Positions 17,291-26,041 of a stretch of DNA of 64,000 bases are shown here, one piece after another. The stretch spans positions 496,001 through 560,000 of the forward strand of contig CAWJYN010000003.1 of the NCBI GenBank assembly GCA_963847145.1, read 5' to 3'. The DNA comes from JABFRJ01 sp963847145. Its GTDB lineage: Bacteria > Pseudomonadota > Alphaproteobacteria > Rhizobiales > Hyphomicrobiaceae. How positions within the stretch are numbered: position 1 is the stretch's first letter; each line of letters starts with the position of its first letter. A program made the translations under genes and the position numbers. Below the pieces are notes generated by a model. The model had not been told where the DNA came from and searched no databases. It saw only the letters and a list, made by a program, of their open reading frames with translations.

Positions 17291-17320
17291 CCTGTACCGG
17301 CCAGTACTGGCCAGTACAGG
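17291..17320. promoter_or_regulatory. 30-bp near-perfect palindrome, likely operator
   Basis: The site reads as arms CCTGTAC and GTACAGG around the perfect core GGCCAGTACTGGCC, with a single mismatched position in each arm. Another CCAGTACT half-site occurs just to the left (17278-17285). It sits in the 292-bp divergent region between the methyltransferase and the E1 alpha gene, where a dimeric or tetrameric repressor or activator could control both. No protein is assigned to it. Confidence 0.55.
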
Positions 17321-17481
17321 CGAGGGCGGTGACTTGGCCGCTGGCAAAGTTTGGCGACAATTGCTTGCGGCGTCGCTTGCTTGCGCGCCGCCCGGCTGGT
17401 ACGCGCACCCTGCCCTTGCCTTTTCCTTGCTCGCGTTCTCAAATCGCTGCTTGTATCCGAGCGACTGCCCCGGGGGTGCCG

Positions 17482-18510
17482 ATGCCGAGCAAGCCAGCAG
17501 CAAAGAAAGCTTCGGCGGTTGTGCCGAAATCCGACAGCAGTGGCCACAACCTCGCGCGCCTCACCGATCTTTATCGCATGATGGTGCGCATCCGCGCGTT
17601 CGAGGAGACGGCGTTGGAGGCACACAAGACGGGTGAGATCCCAGGGCCGCTGCATGTGTCGATCGGGCAGGAGGGGGTGGCGGCCGGCGTGTGCGCCAAC
17701 CTCAGCCGCGAGGATCGCATCACGTCGAACCATCGCGGCCATGGCCATGCGCTGGCGAAAGGTGCCGGATCGGGCCGCATGTTCCTCGAATTGTTCGGGC
17801 GTGAGGGCGGCTATTGCGGTGGCAAGGGCGGGTCCATGCATATTGCGGATTTCTCGGTCGGCATGCTGGGGGCGAACGGCGTTGTGTCCGGTGGCATTCC
17901 GATTGCGGTGGGCGCGGCGCAGGGCTTGAAGATGCTGAAGTCAAAAGCGATTGCAGTTTGCTTCTTTGGCGATGGCGCGATCAATCGCGGGCCGTTCCTC
18001 GAAGGACTGAACTGGGCGGCCCTTTATAAGCTGCCGGTGTTGTTCGTCTGTGAAGACAATGGCGTGGCGGCGTTCACGGCGACGGAGACGGTGACGGCGG
18101 GTCCGGGTGTGCTGGCGCGGGCGGACAGTCTCGGGGTGGCTGGGATGACGGTGGATGGCAATGACGTGATCGCGGTGGATGAGGCTGCGGCGCAATTGGT
18201 GGCTGAGGTGCGTGGTGGTGGTGGCCCGCGGCTGCTGCATGCGAAGACGTATCGTTGGACGGGGCATACGTCGACGGACGTGGCAGCCTGGCGGGACCCT
18301 AAAGACGTTGCGGCTGGCAAGGCGACGTGTCCGATTGCGCGGTTGAAGGCGACGTTGGTGGAGCGCGGCGCAAAGGATGTGGATGCGATTGTGGCGCAGG
18401 CCGCCGCCGAGATGACGCAATGCCGCGCGGCTGCAAAGGCTGCGCCATGGCCACAACCATCCACCGCCTTCGATGACGTGCAGGACGTCGGCACAGTGAA
18501 GTTCGGGTAG
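17482..18510 (+). CDS. 2-oxo-acid dehydrogenase E1 alpha subunit
   Basis: This 342-residue protein is a thiamine-diphosphate-dependent E1 alpha chain of the pyruvate/acetoin dehydrogenase type. Key segments are DLYRMMVRIRAFEE, ITSNHRGHGHALAKGA, GGKGGSMHIADFSVGMLGAN, and the TPP/Mg motif GDGAINRGPFLEGLNWAALY. It would decarboxylate a 2-oxo acid, or cleave acetoin, together with the beta subunit encoded next. A Lys/Ala-rich N-terminal extension precedes the conserved domain. The ATG at 17482 follows a G-rich stretch. No E2 or E3 gene lies nearby, so the complex must borrow these from elsewhere. The substrate cannot be told. Confidence 0.85.
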   Translation: MPSKPAAKKASAVVPKSDSSGHNLARLTDLYRMMVRIRAFEETALEAHKTGEIPGPLHVSIGQEGVAAGVCANLSREDRITSNHRGHGHALAKGAGSGRMFLELFGREGGYCGGKGGSMHIADFSVGMLGANGVVSGGIPIAVGAAQGLKMLKSKAIAVCFFGDGAINRGPFLEGLNWAALYKLPVLFVCEDNGVAAFTATETVTAGPGVLARADSLGVAGMTVDGNDVIAVDEAAAQLVAEVRGGGGPRLLHAKTYRWTGHTSTDVAAWRDPKDVAAGKATCPIARLKATLVERGAKDVDAIVAQAAAEMTQCRAAAKAAPWPQPSTAFDDVQDVGTVKFG

Positions 18511-18513
18511 TGA

Positions 18514-18606
18514 TGTAGGTTGGGTTAGGCGCCCTTCGCGCCGTAACCCAACATGTCACGCGCGATGTTGGGTTACGCTGCTGAAGAGCAGCTAACCCAA
18601 TCTACA
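18514..18606. repeat. Nested palindrome, TAGGTTGGGTTAG family, copy 1
   Basis: The outer arms are TGTAGGTTGGGTTAG and CTAACCCAATCTACA. The inner arms are GTAACCCAACAT and ATGTTGGGTTAC. It lies between the E1 alpha and E1 beta genes. Two relatives are at 50590-50681 and 58846-59006. Confidence 0.8.
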
Positions 18607-18630
18607 GGCCACAGGTTGGAACACAAACAC

Positions 18631-19626
18631 ATGCCGAAATCCCCCACCATCGAAACCACGCTCAATGAAGCCGGCCGGCTCGCTGCTTTGCAGGAGATGC
18701 GGCGGGATCCACGTGTGTGGGTGCTCGGCGAGGATGTGGCGCGCGGCGGCTTGTGGGGCCAATACAAAGGCTTTCTCGAAGAGTTCGGGCCGGAACGCGT
18801 TGTCTCGACGCCGATCTCGGAGAGCACGATCATGGGTGCAGGCCTCGGCGCGGCGCTGGTTGGGACGCGGCCGATCATCGAGATGCGCATTTTCGATTTT
18901 GTGATGTGCGCCATGGACGAGTTGGTCAACCAAATCGCCAAGATCCGCTACATGTTCGGCGGGCAAGCGCGGCCAGCGGTGGTGGTGCGGATGCCGCACG
19001 GCATGTGGCGCAATTCGGCGGCGCAGCATAGCCAAATGCTGGAGAGCTGGTTTGTGCATCTGCCGGGCGTGATCGTGGTGGCGCCCAGTTCGTGCGAGGA
19101 CGAAGCGGGGTTGTTGGTTTCGGCGATCCGGTCGGATGATCCGGTGCTGTTTTTTGATCCCAAGGATTTGTGGCCGCTGACTGGCACAATGCCGGCGGGT
19201 GAGATTGCGCCGATCCCGTTCGGCAAGGCGCGGCAGTTGCAGAGCGGCAAGGACCTGACGATCGTGACGTGGTCGGCGATCGTGCCGAAGGTGAGCGAGG
19301 CGGCGGCGCTCTTGGCCAAGCAAGGTGTGCAGGCGGATGTGCTGGATTTGCGGACGTTATGGCCGTGGGACGAGGCGGCGGTGGTTGCGTCGGTGCAGAA
19401 GACCAAGCGGCTGCTGGTGGTGCACGAGGCGGTGGAGGTTGGCGGGTTTGGCGCGGAGATCGTGGCGCGGGTGATCGATCAGCTTGGCCCTGCCAACGTG
19501 ACAGTCGCCAAGCGGCTTGGCGCGCCGCGGCTGCCGATTCCGTTTTCGCCGCCGCTGGAAAACCAGATCCGGGTGACGACAGAGAAGATCGTGGCGGCGG
19601 GGCTGGTGGTGGCGCGGACCGGATAG
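18631..19626 (+). CDS. 2-oxo-acid dehydrogenase E1 beta subunit
   Basis: The 331-residue product is the transketolase-like beta chain. Conserved stretches are VWVLGEDVARGGLWGQYKG, RVVSTPISESTIMGAGLGAA, and DELVNQIAKIRYMFGG in the pyrimidine domain, with VLDLRTLWPWDEAAVVASV, KRLLVVHEAVEVGGFGAEI and RLGAPRLPIPFSPPLE at the C-terminus. It pairs with the preceding E1 alpha to form an alpha2beta2 E1. The ATG at 18631 comes directly after the repeat and has AGGTTGG upstream. Separation from E1 alpha by the palindromic repeat could allow different transcript levels. Confidence 0.87.
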   Translation: MPKSPTIETTLNEAGRLAALQEMRRDPRVWVLGEDVARGGLWGQYKGFLEEFGPERVVSTPISESTIMGAGLGAALVGTRPIIEMRIFDFVMCAMDELVNQIAKIRYMFGGQARPAVVVRMPHGMWRNSAAQHSQMLESWFVHLPGVIVVAPSSCEDEAGLLVSAIRSDDPVLFFDPKDLWPLTGTMPAGEIAPIPFGKARQLQSGKDLTIVTWSAIVPKVSEAAALLAKQGVQADVLDLRTLWPWDEAAVVASVQKTKRLLVVHEAVEVGGFGAEIVARVIDQLGPANVTVAKRLGAPRLPIPFSPPLENQIRVTTEKIVAAGLVVARTG

Positions 19627-19826
19627 AGCCGCGACGACTGGTAAGCCGGTTAATTCAGCTGCGCGCCGGAGGGAGAGCGAGAATGATCCCGCCAAATGCG
19701 CTGTGTACGCCTGTTGAACGTTCACCTGCGATTCAATTGTTTTGGGGTCACTCCGGGCCAACTGAAATTTTTTGGCTGCCAGTGGCGCTCCTAGAGCATT
19801 TTTATAGGCCACCCTTTGGCGCGCCA

Positions 19827-21248
19827 TTAACCAGCTGCCGTTAACACTGAGCCCAAAAGTTCCAACTGCGCGGCCAGCTTGCGCTCGTCTTTGCTGAGCA
19901 GACCACGGGCCGCGGCGAGCAGACCGGCGAGCGCGGGGTCGCGGCCAATGCCGCGAACCAGAGCGCGAAAAAACACACTCTCGCGCTCCAGTTTGGCGGT
20001 GCCGAGCGCTTGGCGGACAGCGCCCTTGATCGTGGAGGCGCGGGACAAACCACTGGAGCCGGGTGTTGGTTGGGCATGGCTGGCGGCGTTGCGAAGTACA
20101 GTGAGGGCATAGGAGGCCGCGAGATGTTCGGCCAGAATGGGATGGCTGAAGTCGACCGCGCCGGCTCGCTTGCCGGCGCCGAAGAAGGCGAACTGGACGA
20201 TCGACGTCAGCACGCGATCGCTTGCTTCGCCAGCGAGCGTGCCATCGACATAGGCGGGGCCGACGCTGTCGCGCAACTCAGAGATGTCGACATCGGCGGC
20301 ACTCGCATGCCGGAACCGGCGATGGGCGATCAGCCCCAGCATCTCGTGCACGTTGTTGCGGCCGGCCTGGTCCAAAACCTGTTCGACGGCTTCAGGAGCA
20401 TCGCCCTGTTCATCCAGCATGTCGAGATCGACGAAGTCGCGCCACTCGAAGACCTGCTTGCCGCCTTCGCGCGCGAGCATGCGATCGATGATGGTGTCGA
20501 GCACAGCCAGTGGGTCGGCCGGCAGTGCCGACGTCTTGCGGAACTCTTCGAGCAGAACGATACAGTAGAACGGCAGCGTCGCGAGCTGCGACAGCTCAGG
20601 CGACGCTGTGAGCGCATCGACGAAGGCGCTCACCCGCGGCGCGGCTTCGCGGCCGGTGATGCCGGACTCCAGTTCCATCCACGCCACCTTGCGCCAGGCG
20701 TCCGGTCCCCAGGGCGCCAGCTCATAGATTTCGATCGCCGTACCTTTGGTGAGCTGCGCCTGCACGAACGCGCTGAGTGCGGTGCTGGAGGTGAGCAGGC
20801 TGTCGCGGCTGCAGATCAGTACCTGCGCGCGGCTGTCCGGGTTGGCCAGCTCGGCGCCGAGGTAGTCGAAGAAGTTGTTGTCGTTGCCGAAGAACTCGTC
20901 GAGGCCGTCGAACAGCCACATGCCATACCCTTGGCTCAGCAGAAATCGCAACTGCTCGGCTTCGACGGGCTTGGCCGCTTCGGCCTCCATGGCTGCGTCG
21001 ATGACGTTGTCGACATAGCCGGACAGCTTTTCGCCACGGATGTGGTCGGGCAGGAATACGATGGGCCGCGGCCGCGCGACCTGCCGCTTTTTGGCTTCGA
21101 TAAATTCGTCATAGAGCAACGTCGCCAGCGTTTCGAAAGCGACCGTTTTGCCGCTCCCCGCCGGCCCGTCGATAAGCCGCAGCGTCGGCCGCGTGACGGG
21201 ATCGCGAAACAACAAGTCGAGGTGCTCGACCAGATCCCCGTCCAACAT
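19827..21248 (-). CDS. NACHT-like P-loop NTPase (possibly C-terminal part of a split gene)
   Basis: The 473-residue product has Walker A DGPAGSGKT (27-35) and a NACHT-style Walker B WLFDGLDEFF (111-120). A sensor-like VLICSRDSLL follows, then a long helical region with FSHPILAEHLAASYAL, as in STAND ATPases. No C-terminal sensor repeats are seen. NACHT NTPases in bacteria include many antiphage proteins. The upstream frame (21256-21780) ends only a few bases before this ATG. Removing one C from the CCCC run near 21258-21261 would join both frames into one protein of about 650 residues, so the two are likely one frameshifted gene or tightly coupled partners. Confidence 0.7.
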   Translation of the reverse strand: MLDGDLVEHLDLLFRDPVTRPTLRLIDGPAGSGKTVAFETLATLLYDEFIEAKKRQVARPRPIVFLPDHIRGEKLSGYVDNVIDAAMEAEAAKPVEAEQLRFLLSQGYGMWLFDGLDEFFGNDNNFFDYLGAELANPDSRAQVLICSRDSLLTSSTALSAFVQAQLTKGTAIEIYELAPWGPDAWRKVAWMELESGITGREAAPRVSAFVDALTASPELSQLATLPFYCIVLLEEFRKTSALPADPLAVLDTIIDRMLAREGGKQVFEWRDFVDLDMLDEQGDAPEAVEQVLDQAGRNNVHEMLGLIAHRRFRHASAADVDISELRDSVGPAYVDGTLAGEASDRVLTSIVQFAFFGAGKRAGAVDFSHPILAEHLAASYALTVLRNAASHAQPTPGSSGLSRASTIKGAVRQALGTAKLERESVFFRALVRGIGRDPALAGLLAAARGLLSKDERKLAAQLELLGSVLTAAG

Positions 21249-21255
21249 GCGGCGG

Positions 21256-21780
21256 TCATCGGGGCCGGAGGCCGGTGCGGACCATGAAAGGTTGGGCTAT
21301 GCGCTGGCGCGACCGCACCCGGTCAAACAGCCGGCCGAGCGCCGATGCCTTGGCGGCGCGGCCGGTGCGGGTATCCATCTTGTAGTCGGTATCGAAGAAT
21401 TCGCTCGGTGTGCGGATGCCGCCGCGCTTGTCACGCCCGCCGCGCTGCAGTGTGTCGGTCGCTGTGCTGATGAAATCGGCGGACAGGCCTTGCCGGCTGG
21501 GTACGACGAAAAAGCCGACCGCGTCTTGCGCCGCCTGCATCTCGGCGATCATCTCGCGCAACACGTGGTCTTCGCGTTCAGAGCGTTCCTGCCGGGCGGC
21601 GGCGTCGAGCGCACGGGAGGCGGGCAGTGCTTCGTCGCCGACCCAGAGGAGAATACGTTGCGGGCGGTCGCGCAGGTCTTCGCCGGCATACTCCGCGATC
21701 GCAAAGCCAGGCGCCGCATCGTGGATGCGGTATTCCCCGCGCACGAGATAGCGGGTCGATTTTTCATACAACGGCAGCAT
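21256..21780 (-). CDS. N-terminal part or partner of the NACHT-like protein
   Basis: The ATG at 21780 (MLPLYEKSTRYLVRGEYRI) has GGGGG four bases upstream and opens a 174-residue frame. The middle section is highly charged and helical (about residues 55-80). Then comes VGFFVVPSRQGLSADFISTA, and the end reads RIAQPFMVRTGLRPR. I do not recognise a domain. Its last codons lie beside the start of the NTPase frame. If the sequence has one extra C here, the reading continues straight into the NTPase. Confidence 0.5.
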   Translation of the reverse strand: MLPLYEKSTRYLVRGEYRIHDAAPGFAIAEYAGEDLRDRPQRILLWVGDEALPASRALDAAARQERSEREDHVLREMIAEMQAAQDAVGFFVVPSRQGLSADFISTATDTLQRGGRDKRGGIRTPSEFFDTDYKMDTRTGRAAKASALGRLFDRVRSRQRIAQPFMVRTGLRPR

Positions 21781-22104
21781 GGTGCCCCCGGGGCCGATCT
21801 TGCCGCGCAGGATGCCGACTAGCGGTGTGGGGAGCAAGGTGTGAGTGCGTTGATGGCTGGGAGTGAAGCTTCCACGCACCTCAGAAGCTTTCTCGTCTCC
21901 GCGTTTCGGCAGGGAGAAAGTGGCCGCCCGGCGCGAAGGCGCAAAAAGATCGGGGCCGGATGGGGCAGCCGCTTGTTCGCCCCCCCCTTGGCGGTCCACG
22001 CGATCAGAGGCTAAGTCGCAGTCCGGGAGAGCTGGGATGCCTGATACGCGCCGTCGCGAGTGACCCATCTCTGACATCTTCGCCGCCTGCATCTGCTCTC
22101 AACT
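21781..22104. other. Intergenic stretch before palindromic repeats
   Basis: No gene is recognised between the NACHT-partner start and the repeat pair at 22105. A loose inverted arrangement CTTTCTCGTCTCC and GGGAGAAAG near 21890-21921 resembles the hairpin repeats at 22412-22445. The promoter for the NACHT genes probably lies here, but no clear -35/-10 pair could be chosen. Confidence 0.3.
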
Positions 22105-22246
22105 TGTCATCCTCGGGCTTGTCCCGAGGACCTATCGTGCAACACGCGGCGGCGCATGAGAAGAGCGTGATGTGGTGCTTCCGCGCGCCTTTCGACCGAC
22201 GTCTCATGCTGAGAAATGGGTCCTCGGGACAAGCCCGAGGATGACA
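22105..22246. repeat. Long inverted repeat pair, CATCCTCGGG family
   Basis: The left arm begins TTGTCATCCTCGGGCTTGTC (22105-22133) and the right arm ends GACAAGCCCGAGGATGACAA (22217-22246). They are near-exact inverse copies about 29 bp long, around an 85-bp loop. Each arm also contains a smaller hairpin (CTCGGG/CCCGAG). A single-palindrome relative lies at 63308-63340. Confidence 0.8.
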
Positions 22247-22411
22247 AATAGAGGGAGTGCCGAATGTCTCCTCCTGGCCCATCGCGTTGTTTGCACTGGT
22301 TCTGGCATAGGTAGCGCGCGCGAAGGTTCAGCGGACGTGTCCGACGGTGATGTCGCAAGCGGCTGCCCCTCATCCGGGCTTCGCTGACGTTTGGCGCCTG
22401 CGCGACGGGCA

Positions 22412-22445
22412 CCTTCTCCCCTTCGTGAATACGAAGGGGAGAAGG
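22412..22445. repeat. Perfect 15-bp-stem hairpin repeat (CCTTCTCCCC type)
   Basis: The arms CCTTCTCCCCTTCGT and ACGAAGGGGAGAAGG are perfectly complementary around a 4-base loop. It lies downstream of the solute-binding protein gene. It could also end that transcript, although no T run follows. A related hairpin is inside the element at 53987-54199. Confidence 0.7.
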
Positions 22446-22502
22446 GAAGTTCACACCGTCGGCCGCCCGCGGCGCATAGCTATCGGCGCCTCGCCCCCGC
22501 CC

Positions 22503-23837
22503 TCATACCTTCTGGAACGGCTTCAGGATGCGATCGGCTTCGGTCTGGGCATCTTTCATGGCCTGCGCGGGGGGCTTGGTGCCGGTGAGGCCGGCTTGCA
22601 GGCCGTCGTTGAAGGCTTTGGTGACGCGGGAGTTCTCGTGTGTCGAGAGTTCGGCGACGGCATGCGGGAGCTGATCGCGCGCGACGACGGCTGCGGGGAA
22701 TTCTGCCGCGTATTTCTTGAGCGCGGGCGTTTCATAGGCATCGCTGCGGACGGCGACATAGCCGGTATCGACCGACCACTGCGCCGCGCGCTCTGCTGTG
22801 GTGACCCACTTGATGAACTTGAAAGCGGCTTCCTGTTCGGCGGGCTTGGCCTTCGAGGAGATGTAGAAATTGCCACCGCCAGTCGGGCTGCCGCGGCGTT
22901 TGCCGGCCGGCAGCATGGAGACGCCGAAGGGGAACTTGGCGTTATTCCGCACGTTGGTGAGGTTGCCGGTCGTGGTCCACATGATGGCGCACTTTTTTTC
23001 GAAGAAGTCCTTCGGCGTGGTGCCCCACTCGACGATGCCGGGCGCATGGACTTTGTGTTTTTGCGACAGATCGAGCCAGAACTGCAAGGCCTCGATCACG
23101 CCGGGTGCATCATAGGCGGTCTTGGTGCCGCCGGCGTTGGTGAGGATGGCGCCGGCTTGCGTGGACAGCCCTTGGAACAGCCAATAGGGGAAACCCGATG
23201 AGGGGATCTGGATGCCCCACTGCGTGGTATTGGCGCCATCCCGCTTGGTCAGCTTGGTCGCCATCGCGACCAGTTCGGTCCATGTCGCTGGCGCCTTCTC
23301 TGGGTCGAGGCCGGCCTCTTTGAAGAGGTCCTTGTTGTGATACTGCACGATGGTCGAGCGCTGGAACGGGATACCCCAGGTCTGGACGCCACCGGGGCCG
23401 CCGGTCTGGCTGTTGGCCATGAAGGCGGGGAAAAAGCTTGCAAGCCACGCCTTGTCTTCGGCTGACTTGATGAAGCTGTCGAAGGGCACCACGGCTTCTT
23501 CGTCGATCAAGGTGTACATGTCGGTCGACAGCAGCACTGAGATTGGCGGCGGCGAGCCGGCCTTGTGGGCGGTCAGTGCTTTGACCATCGTATCCTGGTA
23601 GCTGCCGGCGTAGATGGGCTTCAAGATGATGCCGGGATTGTCTTTCTGGAAGTCGGCCGCATAGGTATCGACCAACTTGGTGATAGGGCCACCAACGGCG
23701 ACCGGATAGTAGAACGGCAGTTCGATCGCCGATTGGGCGATGGCGGGGGCGGCCAGTGGCCCGGTGCTGGCGGCGAGTGCTGCGGCACCTTTGAGAACGC
23801 TGCGGCGGTTGAGGTTCGTGACAGTCGTGCGGCGCAT
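22503..23837 (-). CDS. ABC sugar/glycerol-phosphate-type solute-binding protein (UgpB-like)
   Basis: The 444-residue product is a cluster-D periplasmic binding protein. It has a twin-arginine-like signal (NLNRRSVLKGAAALAAS, arginines at 11-12) ending near PAIAQS. Segments GIPFQRSTIVQYHNKDLFKE and GGGNFYISSKAKPAEQEAAF are typical of UgpB-like proteins. It should capture a sugar or glycerophospho-compound and deliver it to a permease. The start at 23837 has a strong GGAGG ribosome-binding site. It follows the ATPase gene by 32 bases in one transcript. The two permease subunits expected in such operons are absent from the window. Confidence 0.85.
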   Translation of the reverse strand: MRRTTVTNLNRRSVLKGAAALAASTGPLAAPAIAQSAIELPFYYPVAVGGPITKLVDTYAADFQKDNPGIILKPIYAGSYQDTMVKALTAHKAGSPPPISVLLSTDMYTLIDEEAVVPFDSFIKSAEDKAWLASFFPAFMANSQTGGPGGVQTWGIPFQRSTIVQYHNKDLFKEAGLDPEKAPATWTELVAMATKLTKRDGANTTQWGIQIPSSGFPYWLFQGLSTQAGAILTNAGGTKTAYDAPGVIEALQFWLDLSQKHKVHAPGIVEWGTTPKDFFEKKCAIMWTTTGNLTNVRNNAKFPFGVSMLPAGKRRGSPTGGGNFYISSKAKPAEQEAAFKFIKWVTTAERAAQWSVDTGYVAVRSDAYETPALKKYAAEFPAAVVARDQLPHAVAELSTHENSRVTKAFNDGLQAGLTGTKPPAQAMKDAQTEADRILKPFQKV

Positions 23838-23869
23838 GTGATCCTCCCTGAGAGTGTCTTTTGACGCCG

Positions 23870-24985
23870 CTATGTCGCGGCAATGCGACGGCCCGATGAC
23901 GCGTCGAACCAATGCAAATGAGCGCGGTCGAGCGACATGGAAATCTGGCTGTCTGGCCCGAAGTGCGTGCGGCCAGGGGTGCGGACCAACAACCGCGCGC
24001 CCTTCACGTCGCCTTCGACAAAGCTGTCGGCACCGAGATATTCGACGGACAGCACGTGGACCGCAAGATGGTCCGGCGCGGCATGATCGGCCACATGCAG
24101 ATTTTCAGGCCGGATGCCGAGGGTCAGCGTTGCGGCTTTGCGCCCTGGCGGCAGCAGTGGTTCCAGTCCTGGCGCGTTGGCCAGCACGTCGGCGGCGGGG
24201 ACCAGGTTCATCGGTGGGGTGCCAATAAATTTGGCGACGAAGGTGGTTGCTGGCGTGGCGTAGAGTTCTTCCGGTGTGCCCACCTGCTCGATGCGGCCCT
24301 TGTTCATCAACACGATGCGATCGGCCATCGTCATGGCCTCGACCTGATCGTGGGTGACATAGAGCATGGTGATGCCGAGCCGCTGCTGCAGCAGGCGGAT
24401 CTCGCGCCGCATTTCGGCGCGGAGCTGGGCATCGAGATTGGAGAGCGGCTCGTCCATCAGGCAGACGGGTGTTTCAGCGACGATGGCGCGGCCGAGGGCG
24501 ACGCGCTGCTGCTGACCGCCGGACAGTTGCGACGGGCGACGGTCGAGCAGGGCGGCGAGGCCAAGAATATCGGTGGCGCGATCGAGGCGCTTCGTGCGCT
24601 CGTCGGCCGGCACGCCGCGCACCTTCAAACCGAACACGATATTTTCGCGCACCGTCAGGTGCGGGAACAGCGCGTAGCTCTGGAAGACCATCGACACGCC
24701 GCGCTTGGCGGGGGCCACGCCAGTGACGTCGCGGCCAGCAATGCGGATGGTCCCCGAGGTGACGTCGTCGAGGCCGGCGATGAGCCGCAGGGTGGTGGAC
24801 TTGCCGCATCCCGAGGGACCGAGCAGGGCGACCAGCTCCCCAAGCTCGGCCGCAAAACTCACGCCGTCGACAGCGGGGGGCGCTTCATGGCCAGGTGAGG
24901 TCCAGCGTTTGGAAACGCCGTCAAGTTCGACACTGGCCAAGGATCGGCGCTCCAGGCGGGGTAAATGCTTCGTCGAAGCTCGCAC
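23870..24985 (-). CDS. ABC importer ATPase (UgpC/MalK-like)
   Basis: This 371-residue protein has Walker A GPSGCGKST, Q-loop VFQSYALFPHLTV, signature LSGGQQQRVALGRA, Walker B CLMDEPLSNLDAQLR and switch YVTHDQVEAMTMAD. The C-terminal TOBE/regulatory region (LGIRPENLHVAD) is typical of MalK/UgpC. It powers uptake together with the downstream binding protein. The GTG at 24985 is the longest start. A TTG at 24940 has a GGAG nine bases upstream and lies nearer the usual N-terminus, so the true start is uncertain. Confidence 0.88.
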   Translation of the reverse strand: MRASTKHLPRLERRSLASVELDGVSKRWTSPGHEAPPAVDGVSFAAELGELVALLGPSGCGKSTTLRLIAGLDDVTSGTIRIAGRDVTGVAPAKRGVSMVFQSYALFPHLTVRENIVFGLKVRGVPADERTKRLDRATDILGLAALLDRRPSQLSGGQQQRVALGRAIVAETPVCLMDEPLSNLDAQLRAEMRREIRLLQQRLGITMLYVTHDQVEAMTMADRIVLMNKGRIEQVGTPEELYATPATTFVAKFIGTPPMNLVPAADVLANAPGLEPLLPPGRKAATLTLGIRPENLHVADHAAPDHLAVHVLSVEYLGADSFVEGDVKGARLLVRTPGRTHFGPDSQISMSLDRAHLHWFDASSGRRIAAT

Positions 24986-25048
24986 GGCAGCGCCACCGCC
25001 GCAATCAGCCCGTGGCGCTCAACTGCCGTGCTTTACGGCGCTGGTGCC

Positions 25049-26041
25049 TCAGGCCTTCGCGTTGCGGCGGGCGAGGTGGGCCTCCCAGGCGAGCGCGTGG
25101 CCGACAATTTCGTCGAGGTTGTCATGGGCGGGCTTCCAGCCAAGCGCCTGCTTGATCTTGTCGGATGAGGCAACGATAGCCGCCGGATCGCCGGGGCGGC
25201 GCGGCACCAGCTTGGCATCGAGCGACTTACCGGAGACTTTGCGCACCGCAGCGATCACCTGCAGCACGGAATAGCCTTTGCCGTAGCCGCAGTTGAAAAT
25301 GTCGGACGTACCGCCCTTGGCGAGATGGCCAAGGGCCGCGACGTGGGCACGGGCAAGGTCGGTGACGTGGATATAGTCACGCAGGCAAGTGCCGTCGGGT
25401 GTGTCGTAGTCGGTGCCGAATACGTCCATGCTGGCCCGTTTGCCCAGCGCCGTTTCACACGCCACTTTGATCAGGTGGGTTGCGCCCTTCGTCGATTGGC
25501 CTGTGCGGCCCTTGGGGTCGGCGCCGGCGACGTTGAAATAGCGCAGCGCCACATAGCGAAAATCATGGGCGATCGAGGCATCGCGCAGCATGATCTCGGT
25601 CATCAGCTTGGACGATCCATACGGTGACATGGGCTCGACCAAGGTTGTCTCCCGCACCGGCATTTCCTTGGCCATGCCGTAGACAGCGGCGGTCGAGGAG
25701 AAAATGAACTGCTTGACGTTGTTTTTTACCGCTGCCGCGATAAGGGCGCGCGATTTGACGGTGTTGTTGAGGTAGTAGCCGAGCGGGTCGGCGACGGACT
25801 CCGGTACCACGATGGAACCGGCGAAATGGATGATGGCAGTCACGCCATGCTTGGCGACGATGCTAGCGATCAGCGCTTCGTCGCCGATATCGCCCACCAC
25901 CAGCCGGGCGCTGTGCGGCAACGCCCACTTGAAGCCGGTTGTCAGGTTGTCGAGAACAACCACATCGTGGCCGCCGTCGGACAGTTCATGGACCATGTGG
26001 CTGCCGATGTAGCCGGCGCCGCCTGTGACCAACACGCTCAT
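25049..26041 (-). CDS. galE: UDP-glucose 4-epimerase
   Basis: The 330-residue protein is a short-chain extended dehydrogenase with the NAD-binding motif VLVTGGAGYIGSHMVHEL. Also visible are the catalytic Ser region IFSSTAAVYG, the Tyr-x3-Lys in SPYGSSKLMTE, and GTDYDTPDGTCLRDYIHV. It interconverts UDP-glucose and UDP-galactose. GAGGACG precedes the ATG. It is divergent from galU across 262 bases, and together they supply UDP-sugars for surface polysaccharide. Confidence 0.93.
   Translation of the reverse strand: MSVLVTGGAGYIGSHMVHELSDGGHDVVVLDNLTTGFKWALPHSARLVVGDIGDEALIASIVAKHGVTAIIHFAGSIVVPESVADPLGYYLNNTVKSRALIAAAVKNNVKQFIFSSTAAVYGMAKEMPVRETTLVEPMSPYGSSKLMTEIMLRDASIAHDFRYVALRYFNVAGADPKGRTGQSTKGATHLIKVACETALGKRASMDVFGTDYDTPDGTCLRDYIHVTDLARAHVAALGHLAKGGTSDIFNCGYGKGYSVLQVIAAVRKVSGKSLDAKLVPRRPGDPAAIVASSDKIKQALGWKPAHDNLDEIVGHALAWEAHLARRNAKA

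Noticed and set aside
19683..19844. A 54-codon frame with a good GGAGG-like site after E1 beta
   Set aside because: The translation has no recognisable features, is short, and its end overlaps the NACHT gene on the other strand.
20010..21287. A 425-codon frame antisense to the NACHT-like gene
   Set aside because: Composition is typical of a shadow frame and the minus strand has Walker A/B motifs.
23912..24898. A 328-codon frame antisense to the UgpC-like ATPase
   Set aside because: The ATPase motifs on the minus strand are decisive.
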